Positions 58,202 through 64,000 of a DNA stretch of 64,000 nucleotides are shown one piece after another. The stretch comes from JASHPR01 sp963833885. Lineage in GTDB: Bacteria > Actinomycetota > Actinomycetes > Streptosporangiales > Streptosporangiaceae. Both the position numbers and the translations under genes were made by a program. The stretch is from the NCBI GenBank assembly GCA_963833885.1, contig CAWHZU010000008.1:1-64000 (forward strand), read 5' to 3'. A model generated the notes under the pieces. It made no database searches and was not told the DNA's origin. It saw only the letters and a program-made list of their open reading frames with translations. Every line of letters begins with the position of its first letter. Position 1 is the stretch's first letter.

Positions 58202-58216
58202 GGGGGCGGAGCCCCC
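58202..58216 (-). terminator. hairpin after the nucleotidyltransferase-like gene
   Basis: GGGGGC (58202-58207) and GCCCCC (58211-58216) with a 3-nt loop, 7 nt past the stop of the minus-strand gene. G/C only, with no U-run. Confidence 0.5.
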
Positions 58217-58222
58217 CGAGTG

Positions 58223-59038
58223 TCAGTGATCCACCTCTTCGGGCAGCTCGTACCAGCGGACGCGGTCGCCGACGTTCGCCCGCAGCTTCCACTTGACGCC
58301 CTTCGGTGCCGACTCGGCCAGCTCGAGCAGGTACGCGGACTGCGCGATCGGGTCGAACGGCGGATCGGGCGGCAGGAGCTCGGGGTGCTCGGCGGCCAGC
58401 GTGGGCAGCTTCTTCAGGCTGCCGGTGACCGTCCGCCACCAGCCCCAGTCGGCGCCGAGCACCTTGCCGAAGCGGTCGCTGTCGATCGAGGCACCGCTCT
58501 CGGAGCCTGCCGCGCCGCTCCTGCTCACCGGCACGCCACTGAGCAGGTGCAGGGTGTCGCGCGCGTCCTTCTCGTTGAGCTCGACGATCTGCAGCTTGGA
58601 CAGCAGCACGTCCACCGCGTCGACCGTCAGCGGCAGCCTGCCGAACGCGGGCCGGAAGTCGAGCGTGTGGCACATGGTCAGCCGGTCGACCATGACGTCG
58701 ATCGGGCGCCCGGACGGGGCCGTGAAGTACATCTGCCGGTCGCCGTTCAGGTTGTTGAACCGCCGGTCCGGCTGGCAGCCGCTCTTCTCCAGATAGGCGA
58801 CGACGTTCTTGCGGCCCTTGGACATGCACGCGAAGTCCATATCCTGCCCGATCCGCAGCCGCGGCGGAAAGTCCGGGCACAGCACGCGGACCGCAAGACC
58901 GCCGAGCAGCTTCAGGCCGAGGCCCGCGTCGGCGGCGCCCTGGGCCAGCGCCATCGCCTCGGGGAGCGGGTCGTCTGCGGGGCCGGCCTGTGCGGGTCGG
59001 GTGGGCTGGGTGGGCTCGGGACTGTTCTCGCTTGCCAC
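58223..59038 (-). CDS. nucleotidyltransferase-fold protein of unknown role
   Basis: A 271-aa protein whose first half looks like an AbiEii/MNT-type nucleotidyltransferase: LKLLGGLAVRVLCPDF, then the Asp pair in RIGQDMDFACM and a third Asp in GRPIDVMVDRL. No antitoxin or abortive-infection partner is adjacent, and I cannot name a substrate. The C-terminal half is helical and unassigned. GTG 59038 has AGGAGGGG 4 nt upstream; the ATG at 59053 overlaps that site, so GTG is preferred. Confidence 0.7.
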   Translation of the reverse strand: MASENSPEPTQPTRPAQAGPADDPLPEAMALAQGAADAGLGLKLLGGLAVRVLCPDFPPRLRIGQDMDFACMSKGRKNVVAYLEKSGCQPDRRFNNLNGDRQMYFTAPSGRPIDVMVDRLTMCHTLDFRPAFGRLPLTVDAVDVLLSKLQIVELNEKDARDTLHLLSGVPVSRSGAAGSESGASIDSDRFGKVLGADWGWWRTVTGSLKKLPTLAAEHPELLPPDPPFDPIAQSAYLLELAESAPKGVKWKLRANVGDRVRWYELPEEVDH

Positions 59039-59156
59039 GGCTCCCCTCCTCATGCTGGGATGACGCGCACGTCATCGGCACAATACCGCCGACGCCGGAT
59101 AATGGCCTCTTTCCGCGGCGTTGACGGAGCCCCGGCCGCATGGCCATCCTGGTTGC

Positions 59157-59882
59157 GTGTCCCGGGCTCAGGTTGCCGCTGGCGCAACCTACCAATCGGC
59201 GGAGCGCGTCCTTGCGCTTCTGACCAGCTTCGACGACACCAGGGTCGAGCTCAGCGTCACCGAGATGGCCGCCTCGCTGGGAGTGCACAAGTCAACGGCC
59301 TCGCGGCTCGCCGGGGTGCTGGAGCGGGCGGGCCTGCTCACCCGCTCGGGACGCCAGTTCCGGCTCGGCCTCGAGGTCATCAGGCTGGGCACGCTGGCCA
59401 TGCGCAGTACCGACTTCGTGGCCTCGATGCAGCCGGTCATGGAAAGGCTGTCCCAGCAGACCGGCGAGACCGTGAACCTGGCAGTCGCCGACGGGGAGCA
59501 CGTCCTCAACGTCGCCGAGGTCCCGAGCACGTTCCTGCTGAACAGCTCTGGCGGCTGGATCGGGCGGCGCACGATGCCGCACGCGGTCGCCAACGGCAAG
59601 GTGCTGATGGCGTACGGCGCGCTCGGCGTGCCGGAGCACCTGGAGCGGTATACGGCCAAGACCATCACCGACCAGGACGCGCTGAACGCCGAACTCGCCG
59701 CGGTCCGCCGGAACGGCTACGCCACCGCAGTCGCCGAACTCGAGGAGGAGCTGGTCGCCGTCGCGTCGCCGGTCTTCGGCGGCACCGGGGCCTGCGTCGC
59801 CGCGCTGTCTGTGTCCGGGCCCGCGTTCCGGATGCAGCCCGAGTCACTGGAAAAGCTCGGCCGAATGTGCGCCGAAGCGTAA
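59157..59882 (+). CDS. IclR family regulator, probably of the amine-catabolic genes
   Basis: A 241-aa regulator with winged HTH (LSVTEMAASLGVHKSTASRL, LERAGLLTRSGRQFRLG) and the IclR effector domain (TVNLAVADGEHVLNVAEVPS, PHAVANGKVLMAYG, GYATAVAELEEELVAVASPV). It resembles the iclR at 38.6 kb in the effector part, so both may sense related ligands. The start is uncertain: GTG 59157 or TTG 59121, neither with a clear ribosome-binding site. The aldehyde dehydrogenase follows 27 bp later on the same strand. Confidence 0.88.
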   Translation: MSRAQVAAGATYQSAERVLALLTSFDDTRVELSVTEMAASLGVHKSTASRLAGVLERAGLLTRSGRQFRLGLEVIRLGTLAMRSTDFVASMQPVMERLSQQTGETVNLAVADGEHVLNVAEVPSTFLLNSSGGWIGRRTMPHAVANGKVLMAYGALGVPEHLERYTAKTITDQDALNAELAAVRRNGYATAVAELEEELVAVASPVFGGTGACVAALSVSGPAFRMQPESLEKLGRMCAEA

Positions 59883-59909
59883 CGGGAACTAGCCAAGGGG
59901 AGTCTCGGC

Positions 59910-61367
59910 ATGCGGGAGTACCTGCTGTACATCGACGGTGCCTGGCGGTCGGGCGGTGCCGGATCGGCGGCGGCTCTCAGCCCGTCGTCGGGTGAGACGT
60001 TCGCCACCGTGGCCGTCGCCAGCCCGGTCGACGTCGACGACGCCGTCCGTGCGGCCGCGGCAGCCTGGCCAGAGTGGGCGGGCGCATCCGCGTTCGAGCG
60101 GGCTGGCTGGTTCGGCAAGGTCATCGCGGGCATCGGGGCCCGGCGGGAGGAACTCGCCCGCGCGCTGACCCTTGACCAGGGCAAGCCGCTGGCCGAGGCG
60201 TTTGACGAGGTCGACGAGCTCGGCGAGTACTTCAGGATGGCCGCGGAGGATGCCAAGCGGCGCGCCGGGGCGCTGCCCGCCTCGGTCTCGGCCGACCGGC
60301 GGATCCTCACGCTGCGGGTGCCGCTCGGAGTGATCGGCGTGGTGAGCCCGTGGAACTGGCCGTACACGATGGGCGCCGAGGTGTTCGCGCCCGCGATCGC
60401 GGCCGGCAACACGGTGGTCTGGGTGCCGGCGCCGTCGACGACCGCGTGCTGCGCGATCCTGGCCGAGGTGATCGCCGACACGGGCATGCCGGCCGGGGTG
60501 TTCAACTTCGTGCCGGGGCCCGGCCCCATAGTCGGCGACTCGCTGGTGGCTCATCCGCGCGTGGCCGGGGTGGGCTTCGTGGGCTCGGTCGAGACCGGCA
60601 ACCAGGTAGCGGTGCGGGCCGCGGGCAAGGCGCAGCTGCTCGAGCTCGGCGGCAACGGGCCGATGGTGATCCTCGAGGACGCCGACCTGGAACTCGCCAC
60701 GGCCGCGTCCCTCGAGGCCGCGTACCTGTGCGCCGGCCAGAGCTGCACAGCCGGCGAGCGGTTCCTGGTGCACGCCGCCGTGCGGGCGGAGTTCACCGAG
60801 CGGGTCGTGGCCGCGACCAAGGCGAGCGTGCGGCTCGGCGACCCGTTCGATCCCCAGACCACGATGGGCCCGCTTAACAACGAGGCCACGGCCGCCAAGT
60901 TCGACCGGCACATCGCCGACGCCATCGCGGGCGGCGCGCGGATCTGCTGCGGCGGCCGCCGGGCCCCCGGCTTCCCCACCCAGCTCTACGCCGAGCCGAC
61001 CGTGCTCGACGGGGTTACCCCGGGCATGGCGATCGAGCGGGAGGAGACGTTCGGGCCGGTCGTGCCCGTGGTCGAGGTGCGGTCGGCGGCCGAAGCCCTG
61101 GAGCTGACCAACGCCTCACCGTTCGGACTGACCGCCGCGGTGTTCACCGCGGACCTGGAACGCGGTCTGGCGTTCGCCGAGCGGGCCAGAGCAGGCTGGG
61201 TCAACATCAACGCCTCGACCAACCTGTGGGAGTCGCATCTGCCGTTCGGCGGGCGGGCCGGCAGCGTCAGCGGCCGGGGCAGAGTCGGCGGCACCTACCC
61301 CATGGACACGTTCACCGAGCCCAAGACTGTCACGTTCCCGGCCCCGGGCAAACCCGTCGTGTCCTAA
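59910..61367 (+). CDS. NAD(P)-dependent aldehyde dehydrogenase
   Basis: A 485-aa ALDH. NAD-binding and catalytic parts are intact: SPWNWPY, the general-base Glu in LELGGN and the nucleophilic Cys in CAGQSCTAGE, with ETFGPVVPV near the end. It resembles succinate-semialdehyde and betaine-aldehyde dehydrogenases. In this setting it could oxidise betaine aldehyde, methylaminobutyraldehyde or a C1-derived aldehyde (inference). GGGGAG precedes the ATG. Co-directional with the iclR gene and probably in one transcript. Confidence 0.93.
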   Translation: MREYLLYIDGAWRSGGAGSAAALSPSSGETFATVAVASPVDVDDAVRAAAAAWPEWAGASAFERAGWFGKVIAGIGARREELARALTLDQGKPLAEAFDEVDELGEYFRMAAEDAKRRAGALPASVSADRRILTLRVPLGVIGVVSPWNWPYTMGAEVFAPAIAAGNTVVWVPAPSTTACCAILAEVIADTGMPAGVFNFVPGPGPIVGDSLVAHPRVAGVGFVGSVETGNQVAVRAAGKAQLLELGGNGPMVILEDADLELATAASLEAAYLCAGQSCTAGERFLVHAAVRAEFTERVVAATKASVRLGDPFDPQTTMGPLNNEATAAKFDRHIADAIAGGARICCGGRRAPGFPTQLYAEPTVLDGVTPGMAIEREETFGPVVPVVEVRSAAEALELTNASPFGLTAAVFTADLERGLAFAERARAGWVNINASTNLWESHLPFGGRAGSVSGRGRVGGTYPMDTFTEPKTVTFPAPGKPVVS

Positions 61368-61442
61368 ATAGACGTGCGCACCATCTCACTCGCCCACTGT
61401 CAGACTCCCCCGCTAGGCTTCTGAATAGTTAGGAGGAAGCCC

Positions 61443-61808
61443 ATGCCTGACGAACTGGACGAGATCCGGCAGCGCCTCGATGCGCTCGAGAGCCGAATGG
61501 ACTCAGAGGCGGGACTGCGCGCAATGATGGACCTCGACCAAGCCTCGCTGACCGCGCGGTTCGACGCCCAGGATCACCTTCTGCGCGCGCTGGCCGTAAC
61601 CCAGAGTGAGCACACCAGACGGCTTAGCCGCCTGGAGGATGGCCTGCAGCGCCTAGAGGGCGGCCAGCGGAACCTTGAAGGCAGTCAGCGGAACCTTGAA
61701 GGCAGTCAGCGGAACCTTGAAGGCAGTCAGCGGAAGCTGGAAGGTGCAGTCGGGCGGGTCGAGGTCGGCGTTCAAACGATCCTCACGCTGCTGCGTAAAG
61801 AGCCCTGA
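61443..61808 (+). CDS. small coiled-coil protein with an internal heptad repeat
   Basis: A 121-aa, almost wholly helical protein (LDEIRQRLDALESRM, SRLEDGLQRLEGGQ). Three exact copies of the heptad NLEGSQR at residues ~77-97 come from three 21-bp DNA repeats (61671, 61692, 61713). The heptad period suits a coiled coil, so copy-number change would lengthen the rod without breaking it. No family or partner recognised. AGGAGG precedes the ATG. Confidence 0.8.
   Translation: MPDELDEIRQRLDALESRMDSEAGLRAMMDLDQASLTARFDAQDHLLRALAVTQSEHTRRLSRLEDGLQRLEGGQRNLEGSQRNLEGSQRNLEGSQRKLEGAVGRVEVGVQTILTLLRKEP
61671..61733. repeat. three 21-bp in-frame tandem repeats
   Basis: Identical 21-bp units starting AACCTTGAAGGCAGTCAGCG at 61671, 61692 and 61713. 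They encode one heptad each in the coiled-coil protein. Perfect identity suggests recent slippage. Confidence 0.92.
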
Positions 61809-61826
61809 TCCCGGCCTTGAGGTGAC

Positions 61827-62273
61827 TCAGCCGGACTGCTTTCCGTAGTCGACGGTCAGCCAGTGCTCCGGGCGCATCCGGATCATCACGTTCTCGCCGG
61901 CCGAGTCGGGGTTGCTGGCCACGTACTGATCACCGCCCTCCGGCCCGAGGTAACGGCGGGCCATGGCCAGCCGCTCATCGAGATCGAGCTCCTCGATCTC
62001 GACCGGCCCCTCGACGGTGACGTACCGGTACGGCGGGTTTTCGTCCTGTGCACACAGGCTCATCCGGCCAGCGGCCGCGAGCGCCACGCCCTTGCGCGAG
62101 CCGCGGGCGGTGATCACGCTGACCAGGCCGCCGGGCTCATAGTCGTACCAGACGGGCGCGGCGAGCGGTGCCCGGCGCCCCCGCCCACCCTCCCCTTCAC
62201 CCACGCTCAGCACACCGACGTGCACTCCGGCAAGGAACTGCTCCCGCTCGGCAACGCTCATCGCGTACGACAT
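61827..62273 (-). CDS. PPOX-class F420-dependent flavoprotein
   Basis: A 148-aa split-barrel protein of the pyridoxamine-phosphate-oxidase-like family (HVGVLSVGEGEG, APLAAPVWYDYEPGG, RYVTVEGPVEIEELD). It probably binds F420 or FMN; the substrate is unknown. ATG 62273 is 7 nt from GGGAG, while ATG 62279 is directly against it, so 62273 is preferred. It is a different subtype from the PPOX protein at 3.3 kb. Confidence 0.85.
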   Translation of the reverse strand: MSYAMSVAEREQFLAGVHVGVLSVGEGEGGRGRRAPLAAPVWYDYEPGGLVSVITARGSRKGVALAAAGRMSLCAQDENPPYRYVTVEGPVEIEELDLDERLAMARRYLGPEGGDQYVASNPDSAGENVMIRMRPEHWLTVDYGKQSG

Positions 62274-62378
62274 GCCCATCTCCCTCGCTCGGCCCGGCGT
62301 GGCCCTCCGATTCTCGCAGAGCCGTCTTGCGCCACCCGGAGTTGTGGCGGGCCGGCGCCGATCGCAGGATGGTCAGCC

Positions 62379-62858
62379 ATGGAGATCGCGATCGAGCCGA
62401 TGACCCTGTCCGACGTGGCCGCGGTGCTGGCCGAGCTCGACCAGTTCTGGGGCGGCCGGGATATGCGCTTCCTGCACCAGAAGGTGTTCGTGCAGGAGTT
62501 CGGCGACACCTGCCTGACCGCGCGTGGCCCGGACGGCAAGATCGCCGGCTACCTGATCGGGTTCCCGGCGCCGCGGGGCCTCGGCTACATCCACGCTGTC
62601 GCCGTGCGGGATTCGGCACGCGGCACAGGCTGCGCACTGGCCTTGTACCGAGCGTTCGCCACGGCGGTGGCGGAGCACGGGGCGGACCGGCTGAAGGCGA
62701 TCACCAGCGTGACCAACTCCGGGTCCGTCGGCTTCCACCGGCGGGTCGGCTTCGACGTCAGGCAGGTCGAGGACTACGACGGTCCAGGCGTGCCGATGAT
62801 GGTCATGACCCGCTCGCTGCCGTGGACGTCTGCAGCGCCCAGCCCGGCCCCAAGCTAA
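62379..62858 (+). CDS. GNAT-family N-acetyltransferase
   Basis: A 159-aa acetyltransferase fold: LGYIHAVAVRDSARGTGCALALYRAF is the acetyl-CoA-binding strand and pyrophosphate loop (R-x-x-G-x-G/A variant), and VTNSGSVGFHRRVGFDV is the C-terminal GNAT motif. The acceptor is unknown. AGGA precedes ATG 62379. Longer open frames in the same phase run antisense to the PPOX gene and are not real. It converges with the PspA-HTH gene. Confidence 0.88.
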   Translation: MEIAIEPMTLSDVAAVLAELDQFWGGRDMRFLHQKVFVQEFGDTCLTARGPDGKIAGYLIGFPAPRGLGYIHAVAVRDSARGTGCALALYRAFATAVAEHGADRLKAITSVTNSGSVGFHRRVGFDVRQVEDYDGPGVPMMVMTRSLPWTSAAPSPAPS

Positions 62859-62868
62859 CCGGGAACAG

Positions 62869-64000
62869 CTACCTGAGCACGACACGCTCACCATCGATAT
62901 CGGCGATGATCTCCAGCGTGCCGCCAAGGGCGCGCACGTAGGCGGCCAGCGTCCGGACCTCGGTCGCGCCTGGCTCAGCACGCTCAATGGCGGAGACTCG
63001 CTCCTGGCGGACGTCCATGCGGGCCGCCACCTGCGCCTGCGTCAGCCTCATCCGCTGCCGGGCCTCCGCCAGGGTATGGGCGCGATGGCGGGCCACGAGC
63101 GCGGCTGCTGCGATCTCCACCTCGGTCTCTTCGCCGGGAAAGAACTCGTCAAGAAACGACTCAGCGTCGTAGGCGACGAACCCGCCGGGGGGCGCCGCGG
63201 CCTCAGGCGCGCCAGCGGCCTGCGCCATGGCCTCCGGCGCGCCAGCGGCCTGCGCCATGGCCAGGCGGCTTGCCGCGAGCCGTATGACCTCCTGGTAGTC
63301 GTCCAGTGACCGGCCCGGGTCCTCGACCCACGCCAGGACGACCGCCGTGTCCTGCGGTTCCACCGCGAACAGCAGGCCGGCTCGCGGGCGGTCGGGAGCA
63401 CCCGGGCGCAGCTCCATCAGGCCCGGCGGAATGGCGCCGCCTTCGCCCGCGCCCCCGGAATCGTCCTGGGCAGTCGGCGCGCGGTCCGGAGTCTCTCCCA
63501 GTAGCTCGCTGACCGCCGCCGAGGCGCTCCCCATCGCAGCGGAAGCCCCCGCCTCGGCATCCGTGACTTCGAGATCGCCGACGTCCTCACCAATGTCGGC
63601 GAACGCCTCACGGACTCTCCGGGATGCCTCATCTGCCGCGTAGCTGGCCTTGATCGTCTCCTTCCGGGTACGGAACGCATCGACCTTGGCCTGCAGGCGC
63701 TGGCTGTCGCCGGTAAGCCTCTCCTCCTCGCCGACCAGGACGGCAAACTGATGGCGTAGCTCGGAGAGCTGCTCCTGGACCGCTGCCTCCCGCCTTTGCG
63801 CATCGCGGGCTACGTCCTCCCGTCCGGAGTCAAGCGCGTCCTGGACCTGCCTGACGAGCTTCGTGGCACTTTGCTCCAGCTGACTTACTTGCAGCTCGAC
63901 GCGTTTGCGCGAGGTCGCCACGTCGGCGACGCCGCGGCGCACCCGCTGCAGTATTTCCAGAGCGCGTTCGTAGGTGTAGTCGAGGACTTCCCCGGGGTCG
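62869..64000 (-). CDS. PspA/IM30-like coiled coil fused to a C-terminal helix-turn-helix domain (5' end cut by the window)
   Basis: The frame is open to the edge; the first visible residues DPGEVLDYTYERALEILQ and GVADVATSRKRVELQ, then QRLQAKVDAFRTRKETIKASY, are classic PspA/IM30 sequence (membrane-stress protein), so the true start lies beyond 64000. After ~150 residues comes a Gly/Ala-rich hinge, a ~50-residue segment (LLFAVEPQDTAVVLAWVEDP) that I cannot place, a 10-residue repeat (MAQAAGAPEA twice), and an XRE-type HTH (MRLTQAQVAARMDVRQERVS). Ordinary actinobacterial PspA proteins (~260-270 aa) lack DNA-binding domains. The fusion suggests a membrane-stress sensor that is also a regulator. 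Confidence 0.82.
   Translation of the reverse strand, partial: DPGEVLDYTYERALEILQRVRRGVADVATSRKRVELQVSQLEQSATKLVRQVQDALDSGREDVARDAQRREAAVQEQLSELRHQFAVLVGEEERLTGDSQRLQAKVDAFRTRKETIKASYAADEASRRVREAFADIGEDVGDLEVTDAEAGASAAMGSASAAVSELLGETPDRAPTAQDDSGGAGEGGAIPPGLMELRPGAPDRPRAGLLFAVEPQDTAVVLAWVEDPGRSLDDYQEVIRLAASRLAMAQAAGAPEAMAQAAGAPEAAAPPGGFVAYDAESFLDEFFPGEETEVEIAAAALVARHRAHTLAEARQRMRLTQAQVAARMDVRQERVSAIERAEPGATEVRTLAAYVRALGGTLEIIADIDGERVVLR
63199..63258. repeat. two 30-bp in-frame tandem repeats
   Basis: Units at 63199-63228 and 63229-63258 differ at one base and encode MAQAAGAPEA twice in the hinge of the PspA-HTH protein. Confidence 0.9.

Overview
The window comes from a high-GC actinomycete. 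Codon third positions are almost all G or C, GTG starts and 4-base ATGA/GTGA overlaps are common, and it carries typical actinobacterial families: an XRE-DUF5753/DUF397 pair, a TIGR03084 mycothiol-type protein, F420/PPOX flavoproteins, several ECF sigma factors and a SpoIIE/RsbW/STAS fusion. A soil member of the Streptosporangiales or Streptomycetales is likely, but I cannot name the genus from sequence alone. I saw no tRNA, rRNA or CRISPR array.

The dominant theme is one-carbon and methyl-group metabolism, in three blocks. Block 1 (about 0.9-15.5 kb, + strand) starts with a divergent IspH-like Fe-S protein and a short MetE-type methyltransferase. After a TetR/MFS pair comes a tightly coupled operon: PucR regulator, homocysteine methyltransferase-MTHFR fusion, a second MTHFR, a MidA-like methyltransferase, a second short MetE, metK and a frameshifted hydantoinase-type amidohydrolase. 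An amidase and an amidohydrolase face it. Block 2 (37-44.3 kb) is a corrinoid methyltransfer module: MttB-family methylamine methyltransferase, divergent IclR regulator, corrinoid protein, methyl-THF:corrinoid methyltransferase, RACo-type reactivator, DUF1638 protein and a third MTHFR homologue. Block 3 (50.7-61.4 kb) has an APC permease, a dimethylglycine/sarcosine dehydrogenase-like FAD-GcvT enzyme, etfB and etfA, a metallophosphoesterase, another IclR regulator and an aldehyde dehydrogenase. Read together (inference), a quaternary or tertiary methylamine such as a betaine is imported, loses one methyl through the corrinoid system and another through the FAD-GcvT enzyme. The C1 units pass to THF and on to methionine and SAM, with electrons going to ETF.

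Between and beside these blocks lie regulatory and accessory genes. 18-36 kb holds an anti-sigma-like ATPase, the XRE/DUF397 pair, a secreted S53 peptidase facing an ECF sigma factor with an ABC transporter operon, a second sigma factor fused to its own membrane and extracytoplasmic domain, a secreted repeat protein, an AIM24 protein, a PAS-PP2C-RsbW-STAS protein, a DUF4407 membrane protein and a third ECF sigma with a membrane partner. 44-50 kb holds small stress-type genes, an ArsR/questin-oxidase-like pair and one IS element with intact ends. The right edge is cut inside a PspA/IM30-like coiled coil fused to a helix-turn-helix domain.

The best leads are the aerobic-type corrinoid demethylation island with its core-only MetE proteins, an inverted duplication of an ECF sigma promoter feeding the neighbouring peptidase, the PspA-HTH fusion, the IspH-like protein that has lost catalytic residues, and a 50-bp structured hairpin present twice downstream of unrelated genes.
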